Shown: positions 17,271 through 26,622 of the stretch, piece by piece
How the letters are laid out: each line of letters opens with the position of its first letter
Position numbering within the stretch: the first letter of the stretch is position 1
Source: Deltaproteobacteria bacterium UBA5205
GTDB lineage: Bacteria; Desulfobacterota; Syntrophorhabdia; Syntrophorhabdales; Syntrophorhabdaceae
Assembly: GCA_002412715.1 (NCBI GenBank)
Contig: DHVP01000029.1
Location: 79,222-143,221, forward strand
DNA: 64,000 nucleotides
Direction: 5' to 3'
Translations under genes and position numbers: made by a program
The notes under the pieces: generated by a model
Seen by the model: the letters and a program-made list of their open reading frames with translations, nothing else
Database searches by the model: none
Told to the model about the DNA's origin: nothing

Positions 17271-19024
17271 AACGATCCATCTTTTTCAAGATATTCGGCG
17301 GCTATTTCTTCCTGACCGTCGCCCTTTCCGGGCTTATCGTCCTCATTTCCTCCTACCTGATCCGCGATTACCAGGTGGAACGGACAGCACGGGAATTAAA
17401 AGACATTGCGGCAGTTGTCGGAATCAGCATGACGCAACAGCCCTTTTCAGAGGGAAGAACCGCTTCGATCGATCACTCCGTAAAGCAGCTGGGGAAACAG
17501 ATCAATGCCCGGATCACCCTTGTGGATTCGGAAGGAAAGGTCATCGCCGACTCCGAGGAAGATCCGCAGAAAATGGAGAACCACCGTACGAGGACTGAAA
17601 TTGCCCAGGCGTTTGAAGGCAACACGGGAAGGTTCCTGCGTTTCAGTGAAACCTTAGGTCAGCAAATGCTCTATGTCGCTATCCCCATTCAAAAGGACGG
17701 GAAGACGCTATATGTCGTCAGGGCCAGCAAGTTCCTGAAAGACATAAAGGTTGTCTCCCGGGAACTGAACGCAAAGATACTGCAGATATCGATCGTCATC
17801 CTTATCCTGGCCCTTGTTGCGGCATTCATCTTCGCCCGGACGATCTACGGCCCAATCAGGGAATTGACGAGCGCGATCAAGCGGGTGGCCGGCCACGATT
17901 TTAGTGTGCGGGTACTGCTCAAACAACAGGATGAGCTCAAAGAGGTTGCCGACAACTTCAATGACATGACCGATGAAATGCAGGGTCTTTTCTCCGAACT
18001 CACGCGTCAGAAAGAAGAGTTGAACAGCATCATCTCCTCCCTGCAGGAAGGGCTCCTCGTCCTTGACGGTGAGGAAAGGGTGCTTTTTACCAACGAAAGT
18101 CTCAAAGCCGTTACCGGCCGGGACCTTGAAAATGGAAAATTGTACTGGGAGACAATCCGGGAACCGGGAATAAATGAACTTATCAACAGGGTCCGGGCAG
18201 ACAGACACAACTACGTCGAGGAAATTACAGTAAACGGCTTGATCTTTCTGTGCAGCGCCACCTTCCTGACCTTGAAAGAAGAGATCGTCCTTGTCTTTCA
18301 CGATATCACAGAAATTCGGAAGCTTGAGAAGATAAAGAGTGATTTTGTCCTTAATGTATCTCATGAACTGCGAACCCCCCTGACCTCCATAAAAGGGTTT
18401 ATCGACACGATGGATGAGGGAGAGCTCTCTGACGAACAGAGGGGTTACCTTGCGATCATCAAGCGCAACACGGCCCGGCTTATCAACGTTGTCAAGGACC
18501 TCCTGGTGCTGTCCCGGCTGGAGGAAAAGAACCTTGCCCTGGAATTGGAACCCGTCGACGTGCAGGACCTTATCGAAAGGGTGCTCAAGATCTTTGAAGA
18601 GCAGATACGTGAAAAAGGTTTTTACGTAGAAGTCAGGGCAGCCGAAGAGTTATTGCCGGTCATGGGAGACGCCTTCAAGCTCGAACAGGTTTTCGTCAAT
18701 CTTTTCGACAACGCCATCAAGTATACCGATACAGGCGGGATCACCGTCGAAACTCAGATGCGGGGCGGCAATGTGGTCATCTTAGTGGCCGACACCGGTC
18801 CGGGCATCCCCTCACAACATATCAACCGTATTTTTGAGAGATTTTACGTTGTCGACAAATCCAGGTCGAAGAAACTCGGCGGCACCGGCCTCGGTCTTTC
18901 CATCGTCAAGCACATCATCCTCCTTCACAACGGAAAGATAAGCGTAGAAAGCACTCCGGGGCAGGGCACGAAGTTCATCATTACCCTGCCAGCCACGCTC
19001 AGTCCTCTGTTGACGAGTTCTTAA
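17267..19024 (+). CDS. phoR: Phosphate regulon sensor histidine kinase
   Basis: A 585-residue membrane kinase. TM1 is about 10-31 and TM2 about 172-191, enclosing a periplasmic sensor of about 140 residues, longer than the near-absent loop of E. coli PhoR but usual in many other bacteria. HAMP (about 192-245), PAS (about 250-350), HisKA with NVSHELRTPL (His near 366) and HATPase with NLFDNAIKY, DTGPGIP and GGTGLGLSIVK follow. It phosphorylates PhoB when phosphate is low and is expected to be restrained by Pst and PhoU. It is translationally coupled to phoB. Confidence 0.93.
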   Translation: MKRSIFFKIFGGYFFLTVALSGLIVLISSYLIRDYQVERTARELKDIAAVVGISMTQQPFSEGRTASIDHSVKQLGKQINARITLVDSEGKVIADSEEDPQKMENHRTRTEIAQAFEGNTGRFLRFSETLGQQMLYVAIPIQKDGKTLYVVRASKFLKDIKVVSRELNAKILQISIVILILALVAAFIFARTIYGPIRELTSAIKRVAGHDFSVRVLLKQQDELKEVADNFNDMTDEMQGLFSELTRQKEELNSIISSLQEGLLVLDGEERVLFTNESLKAVTGRDLENGKLYWETIREPGINELINRVRADRHNYVEEITVNGLIFLCSATFLTLKEEIVLVFHDITEIRKLEKIKSDFVLNVSHELRTPLTSIKGFIDTMDEGELSDEQRGYLAIIKRNTARLINVVKDLLVLSRLEEKNLALELEPVDVQDLIERVLKIFEEQIREKGFYVEVRAAEELLPVMGDAFKLEQVFVNLFDNAIKYTDTGGITVETQMRGGNVVILVADTGPGIPSQHINRIFERFYVVDKSRSKKLGGTGLGLSIVKHIILLHNGKISVESTPGQGTKFIITLPATLSPLLTSS

Positions 19025-19113
19025 CAGAAGAATTATCTGCTCCTAATCGTTTCTCAATATTTTCGACGTATAAATATTGTCAGACGAAGGCATGTTCAAG
19101 GAGGCATGATACG

Positions 19114-19578
19114 ATGGAAATAGTCTATTTTTCGAAGGGACGACCGCGAGAACTCGAACCCCTTATGAAAGCCATTAAAGGTATCTCGGCGGGGCAGCAT
19201 ATCATTACTGTCTCCGAAATCAATGAATTCAAGCAGAAGCTTGCAGAGAAGCCGGCCGGCAGGAGGCTCGCCATCGTCGCCGCCACCAGCGAAGAGATGC
19301 TCATAGATATTTATTTCGCCCGCCGCCTGGTGAGTCGGGCATCGAGCATCCTTATTCTACCCGACCATGAAAAGCATACAGCCGCCCTTGGCTGTCGGGT
19401 CGGGTTCGATCACATCCTTCCCCCGGATGCGGACGTCGGAAGTATCACATCGGCAATAGTGAGTCTCCTGCAAAGGAGATCCTCAGATACGTCATCGAGA
19501 CATTTTGAATACACCTATGGCACGACACGTCCAGGCTACTTCGTCTGGGGCGGTGGCAAGAAGGTTGCTAATTTTTGA
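19114..19578 (+). CDS. Degenerate receiver-like protein
   Basis: A 154-residue soluble protein. Its alternating strands and helices up to about residue 122 (LAIVAATSEEM, ASSILILPDHE, GFDHILPPDADVGSITSAIVSLL) resemble a response-regulator receiver fold. The strand that should end in the phospho-acceptor Asp reads LAIVAAT, so it is probably not phosphorylated. The C-terminal 30 residues are rich in Tyr and Gly. It lies 89 bp after phoR on the same strand. The fold call is by eye and tentative. Confidence 0.55.
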   Translation: MEIVYFSKGRPRELEPLMKAIKGISAGQHIITVSEINEFKQKLAEKPAGRRLAIVAATSEEMLIDIYFARRLVSRASSILILPDHEKHTAALGCRVGFDHILPPDADVGSITSAIVSLLQRRSSDTSSRHFEYTYGTTRPGYFVWGGGKKVANF

Positions 19579-19605
19579 AAGTGGAATCACCACAAGAAAG
19601 GAAAT

Positions 19606-19806
19606 ATGAGAGATAACGATAGAAAAAAACGAGTAAGATTTCAATTTTCGGATATTGCCGCTCGCCAGGTCTTTCTGGCAGGTTCTTTCAATGCCTGGGA
19701 CCCTTCGGTCCGACCCCTCAAGAAGAATGCCGAAGGCCTCTGGAGAACCACGGTCATACGTGCACCTGTTAAGACTTTCCAACTATTATGGTTAATTTCA
19801 TGTTAA
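19606..19806 (+). pseudogene. Truncated AMPK-type carbohydrate-binding (CBM48-like) gene
   Basis: The first 50 residues match the start of a glycogen-binding AMPK1/CBM48 domain: VRFQFSDIAARQVFLAGSFN, then AWDPSVRPLKKNAEGLW. The frame then diverges and stops at 66 residues, well before the usual C-terminal strands (the YxYKFxVDG part is missing). The lost end coincides with a PHO-box-like repeat at 19790. It is probably the 5' remnant of a longer gene, cut by a deletion or rearrangement. Confidence 0.55.
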
Positions 19807-19807
19807 G
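19790..19807 (+). promoter_or_regulatory. PHO-box-like repeat at the end of the truncated CBM gene
   Basis: GGTTAAT-TTCA-TGTTAAG is a 7-4-7 direct repeat of the same kind as those before phoB and pstS. Nothing on the plus strand starts soon after it. It may be a displaced promoter, or may act on the neighbouring minus-strand HAD gene only indirectly. Confidence 0.45.
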
Positions 19808-19826
19808 GTTCGCATCCCTTCGGGTA

Positions 19827-20627
19827 TCACGCGATACGTTTCAGGAATCCGTCATCGTCCGTAATGTAGTGCGTTTCTTTCCGGGTATTCGTAAGCGTGG
19901 AGATATCGTATATCTTTCCCCGCACAACATGGCCGGGCATTGCACGCAAATCGGATTTAAAAATGGTATCGGCATGCATCAGGAGGATCTCTTCCGAAGC
20001 GTCCATTTCGGCTACCGATCGTAGATTTTCGGGTTCGTTGTCGATGAACGCACAAACCCGGTACCCTTTTTTCTGGAAATGCCTGATTCCTTCTGCCTTC
20101 ACCGACGCTATAGTGCCTCGCCACGAATCGGGCTTCATGAAAAGGAGGTCATCCGGGAAGGCTACGCCTTTTTGTGCACCAAGGACATTCAGCGTAACAA
20201 GCGTATCCTTTCGGAGCTGTTCGGGCCTGCCGGTGTTGAGTCCGACGACGGTGCCCGGCCTTTCCTGGAACCATCGTATCACCTCGAAAACACCGTTGAA
20301 GGGAACATGGGCACAGGGATTGGCAGCCAGGAGAATGAAAAGCGATTCGTAACGATAGAGAAACTCGAGTTGATGATCCCGTGAAAGGCTTAGCCTGTCC
20401 AGAAACCCGGTGACGTGCTCTTCATGAAAATCGATATCATTTACGGTGACACCCTGGAAATGATCAGTGCCGTTGTCCGCGTCGAATTTCTTGAGGACGT
20501 TGTAAATCATGAAGCGCATGTCCAGTATGGTACCGTCGATATCAAAGAGTATGATGAAGGGCCGGTCCTCGTAGCGATCCTGCATCCGCCCGTAGTGCTG
20601 TGAAAGGATATTCATCCACTCGTTCAT
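19827..20627 (-). CDS. HAD-superfamily hydrolase
   Basis: A 266-residue cytoplasmic protein with the nucleophile motif FDIDGTILD near residue 29, a cap region, the Thr motif VVGLNTGRPEQ, a Lys region and the second Asp motif FIDNEPEN. HAD enzymes with this layout are usually phosphatases. It lies inside the Pho region but on the opposite strand to pst, and its substrate is unknown. A role in phosphate scavenging is an inference from position only. Confidence 0.8.
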   Translation of the reverse strand: MNEWMNILSQHYGRMQDRYEDRPFIILFDIDGTILDMRFMIYNVLKKFDADNGTDHFQGVTVNDIDFHEEHVTGFLDRLSLSRDHQLEFLYRYESLFILLAANPCAHVPFNGVFEVIRWFQERPGTVVGLNTGRPEQLRKDTLVTLNVLGAQKGVAFPDDLLFMKPDSWRGTIASVKAEGIRHFQKKGYRVCAFIDNEPENLRSVAEMDASEEILLMHADTIFKSDLRAMPGHVVRGKIYDISTLTNTRKETHYITDDDGFLKRIA

Positions 20628-20732
20628 AGTGCGATCTCCTTTTTGGTAAAAATATCAAGTTCCACGTGTTTGTTTTCTTATCCTTTCCGGTATGTATGGT
20701 ATCCCGTCTGCGTTACAGAAAAATAAAGCTGA

Positions 20733-20750
20733 TGTTAACTTTCTGTTAAG
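20733..20750 (+). promoter_or_regulatory. PHO box 1 upstream of pstS
   Basis: TGTTAAC-TTTC-TGTTAAG, an exact 7-4-7 direct repeat, 150 bp before pstS. Confidence 0.7.
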
Positions 20751-20799
20751 ATCAGCGCGCCTTTGGATGCCCGCGGCCATAGGGCTGCGGGGAGGGGAA

Positions 20800-20852
20800 A
20801 TTAACCGAATCTTAACGGTTTTTTTCTCCAATGTTAACACTCGGTGGATAAT
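20800..20852 (+). promoter_or_regulatory. PHO box 2, third half-site and -10 of the pst promoter
   Basis: ATTAACC-GAAT-CTTAACG (20800-20817) is a second 7-4-7 box. A further TGTTAAC half-site is at 20832-20838, in phase two turns on, and a GATAAT -10 candidate lies at 20847-20852. The layout fits a PhoB-activated promoter without a -35 element. Confidence 0.65.
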
Positions 20853-20899
20853 CTACACTGGATGTCTTAATTTCTTTAAAAGGTTAAAGGAGGTTTTCT

Positions 20900-21958
20900 A
20901 TGTTGGTCAATATTTTGAAAGTCTTATCCTTGATGTTCATTGTCTTTGCTTTGATATGCGGTTCGTCTGTCGCGTCAGCCTCGGATATGGAATTGCTGGG
21001 AGCCGGCGCTACCTTCCCCCAGCCGCTGTACTCGAAGATGTTCGATGCCTATAATCAACAATACAAGGTTAAGGTCAATTACCAGGGGATCGGCTCTGGC
21101 GGCGGGATAAATCAGCTCATCAAGAAGACTGTTGATTTCGGCGGCACCGACGCATTCATGACGTCGAAGGAAGTTCAATCGGCGGGAGCGCCCGTCCTTC
21201 ACATCCCGACGTGTCTCGGCGCCGTGGTTGTGACCTACAACCTCCCCGGCAACCCGAAACTCAATTTCACCCCCGACGCGGTCGCCGGCATCTTCCTTGG
21301 TACGATCACCAGATGGAACGATCCGAAGATCGCCTCCGCGAATCCCGGAGTGAAACTTCCCGACATTGCTGTCAGCGCCGTACACCGTGCGGACGGCAGC
21401 GGTACCACCTATATATTCAGCGAGTATCTCACGAAGGTGAGCAAGGAATGGAAGGACAAGATCGGTGTGGGAAAATCTTTGAACTGGCCGGCCGGCCAGA
21501 TCGGTCAGAAGGGTAACCCGGGTGTTGCCGGATACGTGAAGCAAACACCGGGCGCTATCGGCTATGTCGAACTTCTTTACGCCACTCAGAACAAGATGCC
21601 CTACGGCAGCGTCAGGAACAAGGCCGGCAAGTTCATCGAGCCGACGCTCAAATCCGTCAGCGCCGCCGCCAACGTAAAGATTCCCGATGATACGAACGTA
21701 TCGTTGACCGATACCGAAGCGGCCGCCGGATACCCCATCAGCGGCTTCACGTGGCTCATTGTCTACAAAGAGCAGAAGTACGGCGGTAAAGCAAAGGACC
21801 GGGCGGAGGCGCTCGCCAAACTGCTCGTGTGGATTGTGGGCGACGGGCAGAGATATGTGGAACCCCTCCAATACGCACCCCTGTCGAAGGAGGCAGCCGC
21901 AAAGGCAAATACACTTGTCCGCTCTATGACATACGACGGCGCAGCTCTCGTGAAGTAG
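20900..21958 (+). CDS. pstS: Phosphate ABC transporter, periplasmic binding protein
   Basis: A 352-residue protein with a signal peptide ending near SVASASD. The mature start LLGAGATFPQPLYSKMF, the phosphate-binding IGSGGGINQL and ADGSGTTYIFSEYL are characteristic of PstS. It captures phosphate in the periplasm and delivers it to PstCA. A strong AGGAGG precedes the ATG and two PHO boxes lie upstream. A stable hairpin separates it from pstC, which probably keeps PstS levels above those of the membrane components. Confidence 0.96.
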   Translation: MLVNILKVLSLMFIVFALICGSSVASASDMELLGAGATFPQPLYSKMFDAYNQQYKVKVNYQGIGSGGGINQLIKKTVDFGGTDAFMTSKEVQSAGAPVLHIPTCLGAVVVTYNLPGNPKLNFTPDAVAGIFLGTITRWNDPKIASANPGVKLPDIAVSAVHRADGSGTTYIFSEYLTKVSKEWKDKIGVGKSLNWPAGQIGQKGNPGVAGYVKQTPGAIGYVELLYATQNKMPYGSVRNKAGKFIEPTLKSVSAAANVKIPDDTNVSLTDTEAAAGYPISGFTWLIVYKEQKYGGKAKDRAEALAKLLVWIVGDGQRYVEPLQYAPLSKEAAAKANTLVRSMTYDGAALVK

Positions 21959-21970
21959 AAATCGTCAACG

Positions 21971-22000
21971 GGAGACGGTGCAGTGTCAGGCACCGTCTCC
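21971..22000 (+). promoter_or_regulatory. Perfect hairpin between pstS and pstC
   Basis: GGAGACGGTGC (21971-21981) and GCACCGTCTCC (21990-22000) form an 11-bp perfect stem with an 8-nt loop. It begins 13 nt after the pstS stop, without a strong U-run. It could stabilise the pstS message or attenuate pstCAB. A possible GTG start for pstC (21983) and its GGAG site lie within it. Confidence 0.75.
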
Positions 22001-22018
22001 AATACTTTTCAGGATGAT

Positions 22019-22936
22019 ATGGATACTCAGGGAAAATCGATACCGGGAAGCACCGACCGCTCGGAAAAAAGGTTCCGCTTCATTCTCGCGCTCAGCGGTT
22101 CACTTATCGTGCTTCTCCTTCTCGCGATCCTTGTCACTCTTCTTGTAACCGCACTACCATCAATAAAAGAGTTCGGGCTCTTTTTCTTTATCGGCAAAGT
22201 CTGGGACGCCACGACGGAGACCTTCGGTGCCCTTCCCTTTCTGGTAGGGACACTGTTTACCTCCTTCCTGGCCCTCCTCATCTCTATCCCGTTCTCTTTA
22301 GCCATTTCCATTTTCCTCGGCGAGTATTTCAAAGAAGGTGCCATTTCGGGCTTCCTGCGCAGCGCGGTCGAGATCCTGGCCGGCATCCCTTCCGTCATAT
22401 ACGGGCTGTGGGGCCTTTTCCTTCTCATGCCGGCCGTGCGGTTCATCGAAATGAAGATAGGTGTCGCTCCTCACGGCGTGGGGATACTTACCTCTTCGCT
22501 CATCCTTTCCATCATGATCATCCCCTTTTCCGCGTCTCTCGGCAGGGAGGTGATCACGCTGGTACCGGGTGACCTTAAGGAAGCGGCCTATTCTTTGGGG
22601 GCGACACGATTCGAGGTTATCAAGAATATTGTCATCCCCTATGCCCGTTCCGGTTTGACGGCCGGGATACTCCTTGCCCTCGGACGGGCCATAGGTGAGA
22701 CCATGGCCGTGACGATGCTGATTGGCAACAGCAACTTTCTGCCCACCAGTATATTCAGCCCCGCCAACACGATGGCCAGCGTCATAGCGAATGAATTTGC
22801 CGAAGCCACGGGGGTCACGGCGGCTTCGCTCATATACATTGCCCTCGTGTTGTTCTTCGTCACCATGATCGTGAACATCGCGGGAACGTACATTATCCAT
22901 AAGCTCAGCATCGAATCCTCGAAGGAGGTTTCATGA
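22019..22936 (+). CDS. pstC: Phosphate ABC transporter permease PstC
   Basis: A 305-residue inner-membrane permease with six predicted helices. The cytoplasmic EAA-type loop reads KEAAYSLGATRFEVIKNIVIP, and the AGIPSVIYGLWGLF segment is typical of PstC. I prefer ATG 22019 (AGGA 4 nt upstream) because the in-frame GTG at 21983 falls inside the loop of a strong hairpin; the GTG start would give 317 residues. It forms the translocation channel with PstA and overlaps pstA by 4 bp. Confidence 0.93.
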   Translation: MDTQGKSIPGSTDRSEKRFRFILALSGSLIVLLLLAILVTLLVTALPSIKEFGLFFFIGKVWDATTETFGALPFLVGTLFTSFLALLISIPFSLAISIFLGEYFKEGAISGFLRSAVEILAGIPSVIYGLWGLFLLMPAVRFIEMKIGVAPHGVGILTSSLILSIMIIPFSASLGREVITLVPGDLKEAAYSLGATRFEVIKNIVIPYARSGLTAGILLALGRAIGETMAVTMLIGNSNFLPTSIFSPANTMASVIANEFAEATGVTAASLIYIALVLFFVTMIVNIAGTYIIHKLSIESSKEVS

Positions 22937-23781
22937 CGGGCAACCACGTCAAAAGGCGGCTCGCGGAAGACATCTTCTTCAAGGGGATCGTCTGTCTTTT
23001 CGCTTTCATCTCCCTTTTGCCGCTTTTTCTCATCCTCTATTACATAACAAGAAACGGCATTGCGGTGATCGACTGGAATTTTCTCTCCAGCCTTCCGCGG
23101 CCCATTGGAGAAGCTGGGGGCGGCGTCTTCAACGCCATTGTTGGAACGCTGATGCTCATCATTCTCTCGGGTGTCATTTCCATACCCTGCGGTATCGCCG
23201 CCGGCATCTATCTTTCGGAGAACAAGGCGGGCAAGCTGGCGAGCGGCATTCGGCTGAGCGTCGTCGTCCTCCAGGGTACACCCTCCATCGTCATAGGCAT
23301 CATCGCCTATATCTGGATTGTTGCCCCGTTGAAGACATTCTCCGCCCTTTCCGGCGGTATCGCCCTTTCCATCATGATGCTCCCCGTCATCGTCAAAACG
23401 ACGGAGGAAACGCTGAAGCTCATACCCTATCACCTGAAGGAGGCCTCGCTTGCCCTTGGTGTGCCTTATTACAGAACGATCCTCAAGGTCATACTGCCCT
23501 CAGGCATAAGCGGCATACTGACGGGTATTCTCCTCAGTGTCGCGAGGATCACGGGGGAGACGGCACCGCTTCTCTTTACCGCATTCGGCAACCAGTTCAT
23601 GAACACCAACATCTTCAAACCGATAGATTCACTTCCGTACCGAATCTTCTATTACGCGATGAGCCCGTACCCCGAGTGGCATTCTTTCGCCTGGGGGGCC
23701 TCGTTCATCCTTGTTGTTCTGACGCTTGCCCTGAACCTTATCGCAAGGGGGATTTCCGTTAAATGGAAAACACGGTTTTAA
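22933..23781 (+). CDS. pstA: Phosphate ABC transporter permease PstA
   Basis: A 282-residue inner-membrane permease with six helices. [15 protein letters not shown] and the coupling loop [20 protein letters not shown] identify the family. It starts at an ATGA overlap with pstC and overlaps pstB by 19 bp, so the whole pstCAB unit is translationally coupled. Confidence 0.95.
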   Translation: MTGNHVKRRLAEDIFFKGIVCLFAFISLLPLFLILYYITRNGIAVIDWNFLSSLPRPIGEAGGGVFNAIVGTLMLIILSGVISIPCGIAAGIYLSENKAGKLASGIRLSVVVLQGTPSIVIGIIAYIWIVAPLKTFSALSGGIALSIMMLPVIVKTTEETLKLIPYHLKEASLALGVPYYRTILKVILPSGISGILTGILLSVARITGETAPLLFTAFGNQFMNTNIFKPIDSLPYRIFYYAMSPYPEWHSFAWGASFILVVLTLALNLIARGISVKWKTRF

Positions 23782-24521
23782 AGGTTGAAAATTTCAGTGC
23801 CTCCTTCGGCGACAACAGGATATTGAAAGATATCAATCTCACTGTTCCCAGGAATGTTGTGGCCGCCCTCATGGGACCGTCGGGTTGCGGAAAGACGACG
23901 CTCATCAGGTGTGTCAACAGGATGCATGAGCTCATTCCCGGTGCAACGGTTTCAGGGAGGATGACCCTGATCGACGAAGACATCTACGCAATGCAGCCCA
24001 TCATCCTCAGAAGAAAGGTCGGTATGGTCTTTCAAAAACCGAATCCCTTTCCGACGATGAGCATTTACGAAAATGTAATAGCCGGTTACAAACTCAACGG
24101 CATCAGGATACCGAAACCGGAGCTGGATAATATTGTCGAGCAATCGTTGAAAAAGTCAGCGCTCTGGGATGAGGTCAAGGACGCGCTGCACCGGAAAGGG
24201 ACCTTCCTTTCGGGAGGGCAGCAGCAAAGGCTCTGCATAGCCCGCGCCCTTGCCATGAACCCCGAGATAATGCTTCTTGACGAACCGACGTCAGCCCTTG
24301 ACCCGAAATCGACATCACAGATCGAAGAACTCTTCGTGGAACTGAAGAAGAATGTCACCATGCTTCTTGTCACTCATAATATCGCACAGGCTGCACGTGT
24401 CTCCGATGTCACGGCTTTCATCTATCTCGGGGAGCTCATCGAATTCGGGCCGACGGAAAAAATGTTTACCGTACCGAAAGACAAACGTACGGAAGAATAC
24501 CTGACGGGAAAATTCGGATAG
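23763..24521 (+). CDS. pstB: Phosphate ABC transporter ATP-binding protein
   Basis: A 252-residue cytoplasmic ATPase. Walker A is GPSGCGKTT near residue 39, the Q-loop is VFQKPNPFP, the signature is [17 protein letters not shown], and Walker B with the catalytic Glu is [13 protein letters not shown]; the H-loop is LVTHN. The [12 protein letters not shown] stretch after the Q-loop is typical of PstB. It starts inside the end of pstA. Confidence 0.97.
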   Translation: MENTVLKVENFSASFGDNRILKDINLTVPRNVVAALMGPSGCGKTTLIRCVNRMHELIPGATVSGRMTLIDEDIYAMQPIILRRKVGMVFQKPNPFPTMSIYENVIAGYKLNGIRIPKPELDNIVEQSLKKSALWDEVKDALHRKGTFLSGGQQQRLCIARALAMNPEIMLLDEPTSALDPKSTSQIEELFVELKKNVTMLLVTHNIAQAARVSDVTAFIYLGELIEFGPTEKMFTVPKDKRTEEYLTGKFG

Positions 24522-24530
24522 GAGGCAGGG

Positions 24531-25190
24531 ATGCTCGAGGTAAGGATAAAGGAGCTGAAGAAGGAACTTGTCGAATACGCCACGCTCGTGGAGGATATGA
24601 TCGCGAAAAGCATGAAAGGGCTCCTGGACAGGGACGAAACCCCTCTTCTTGAGGTTATACATGAACTTGAACCTGCGACCAACGATTTCGAGATAAAGCT
24701 GGACGAATTGTGCACGGGCGCTATCGCACAGTATCAGCCCAAGGCCAGGGACTTACGGACCGTCCTCATGGTTTTCAAAATGAACAGCGACCTCGAACGC
24801 ATGGGCGACCACGTTGCGAATATCGCCGACAGCGGACTGTTTCTTCTGTCCCATGCGCCGGTAAAACCCCTGATAGACATACCGAGGATGGCCGAAGAAA
24901 CTGTGAAAGGCCTGAATGACAGCATTACGGCCTTTCTCGACGAGGACGCCGCCCTGGCAGAGGCGGTCTGTGAACGGGACTGTATCATCGATGCACTCCA
25001 GAACCAGATCTTCAGAGAACTCGTGACCTTCATGACGGCCGATCCTGCAACCATCGAAAGGGCTCTCTACCTTATCAGGGTGGCCAACAACCTGGAACGG
25101 ATCGCCGATCTTGCGACAAACATCTGCGAAGATGTGATATTCATGGTCGAAGGAAGGGTCATTAAACACCACCTGGAAGAAGGAAGTTGA
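24531..25190 (+). CDS. phoU: Phosphate transport regulator
   Basis: A 219-residue all-helical protein made of two PhoU repeats. Each carries the metal-binding pattern: LERMGDHVANIAD in the first and NLERIADLATNICEDV in the second. PhoU links Pst to PhoR and keeps the kinase in phosphatase mode when phosphate is plentiful. It is the last gene of pstSCAB-phoU, 9 bp after pstB and ahead of the terminator at 25209. Confidence 0.95.
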   Translation: MLEVRIKELKKELVEYATLVEDMIAKSMKGLLDRDETPLLEVIHELEPATNDFEIKLDELCTGAIAQYQPKARDLRTVLMVFKMNSDLERMGDHVANIADSGLFLLSHAPVKPLIDIPRMAEETVKGLNDSITAFLDEDAALAEAVCERDCIIDALQNQIFRELVTFMTADPATIERALYLIRVANNLERIADLATNICEDVIFMVEGRVIKHHLEEGS

Positions 25191-25208
25191 AAAAGTGCAG
25201 GTAAATTT

Positions 25209-25236
25209 AAAAGGGGCCCCTTGGGGCCCCTTTTTT
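25209..25236. terminator. Bidirectional terminator between phoU and the porin
   Basis: AAAAGGGGCC (25209-25218) pairs with GGCCCCTTTT (25225-25234) around a CCTTGG loop, with U-runs on both strands. It ends the pst operon and the convergent porin gene. Confidence 0.9.
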
Positions 25237-25256
25237 GTTGTCTGCATTGCCGGATC

Positions 25257-26534
25257 TTAGAAGAAATACCAGGCAGCAAACCTGTACTGGTCAATCTGGC
25301 CGTTGCCGTTCGCGAAGCCTGCACCCGTGCCTGTTCCCTGACCCTTGCCATTGTAGCCCGTGAACATCGTCAACCACTGGATACCAAACCTTATGGACTG
25401 GTTCGCTTCCCACAGGAGGTTGACGCCATAGGTCTGTGTCATGTTGATCTTGTCGCGCGCGGCCGCGTTGTTGGTGCGTGCCCATTCGCTGTAGTTGTAC
25501 TTCAGATAGCCGTACATGCCGTTGACCCACAGCCTGTCCGTCAGCCACCATGAGGCCTGCGCAAAGAGGCCGAATGCTGTCGGCGCCGCTGCGTCGTGGC
25601 CCGGTCTCATGTAGGAGCCGTTGCTCGGACCTGAACTGCCCATCCAGTTGTTGCCAGCCACGTTCTGGCCGAGAAAGAAGTTGCCGTTGAGGAGTACGGA
25701 CATTGCCTTGTTGCCCTGTTTTTCGGGAACGATGGGTATCGAGTACCGGAATGCCGCGACCCAGGCGTTGATCGTATCGTCCTTGTAATTTGCCGCGTTG
25801 CCGGGGTCAACGTAGGATTCCTTGTCTTTGCCGTAGTAGGCGCCGAGACCAAACTTCAGGTTATTGGCACCGATCTTGCCGCAACGGTCGCTCCAGTACG
25901 CGACCTCGCCCTGAAGGCCGGGCCAGTTGCTCCTGGCGTATCCGTCGTTGTACTGACGGGTCGCCCCCGACCAATCTGTCGCAGAGGTGATACCGATCAT
26001 TGTGCTGAACTCTTTGGTGAAGAAGTACCTGTAGGCCATCTGGGGTGTCCTGATGCCTTTGAGGTACTGTTTGAAGTCATCGGCGCCGATCTGTGCGGAG
26101 TAGTACGGCATGCCCCACTGCTGATAGGCCTGACCGATAAGAAGGTCCGCCGCGCTCCATTTCAGGTTCATGAAGGCGTGCCTCAACTGAAAGCCGCCAT
26201 ACTGGTTTCCCGTCGTTGTACCGCGGAAATCGCCTTCGATGAAGGCGCTTGTTTTGGCACCCCACAGGTCGGGGCCCTTGATGCGGAAGTTGAAACGGGT
26301 CTCACCGCCGGTCATGTAGCTGTTGCTGTATTCGTCGGCAAAGATAGCCCTGTCCGATGAACTGTGCCTGTAGGCCAATGAAGGGTCCGCGTGAGCGTTC
26401 TGGGTTGAATAGCCCAGATCGTACTTCACAAAACCCCCAAATGTAACGTCGTACCTGCTCGTCATGCTGCCCGCGTTGCTGACTGCCGGAATGACAAGGA
26501 ACAGCGCAAGCATAACCAACACCAATCTCTTCAT
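25257..26534 (-). CDS. Outer-membrane porin, probably phosphate-regulated
   Basis: A 425-residue protein with the signal peptide LVLVMLALFLVIPAVSNAG and a mature region of alternating amphipathic beta strands rich in Gly, Tyr, Asn and Trp, ending AAWYFF with a C-terminal Phe as in outer-membrane beta barrels. ATG 26534 is chosen because GGAGG lies 5 nt upstream. Two PHO-box clusters with five half-sites precede it and it converges on phoU, so it probably carries phosphate or phosphorylated compounds across the outer membrane, like OprP/OprO. The substrate is inferred from regulation, not sequence. Confidence 0.85.
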   Translation of the reverse strand: MKRLVLVMLALFLVIPAVSNAGSMTSRYDVTFGGFVKYDLGYSTQNAHADPSLAYRHSSSDRAIFADEYSNSYMTGGETRFNFRIKGPDLWGAKTSAFIEGDFRGTTTGNQYGGFQLRHAFMNLKWSAADLLIGQAYQQWGMPYYSAQIGADDFKQYLKGIRTPQMAYRYFFTKEFSTMIGITSATDWSGATRQYNDGYARSNWPGLQGEVAYWSDRCGKIGANNLKFGLGAYYGKDKESYVDPGNAANYKDDTINAWVAAFRYSIPIVPEKQGNKAMSVLLNGNFFLGQNVAGNNWMGSSGPSNGSYMRPGHDAAAPTAFGLFAQASWWLTDRLWVNGMYGYLKYNYSEWARTNNAAARDKINMTQTYGVNLLWEANQSIRFGIQWLTMFTGYNGKGQGTGTGAGFANGNGQIDQYRFAAWYFF

Positions 26535-26622
26535 TCGTGCCTCCATAGATTATTTTTCATGATGCAAAACGGAAGATCGCCGGCCACCTCCTTTCTCCTG
26601 GATCATTGTGTCTGCGGATTCA

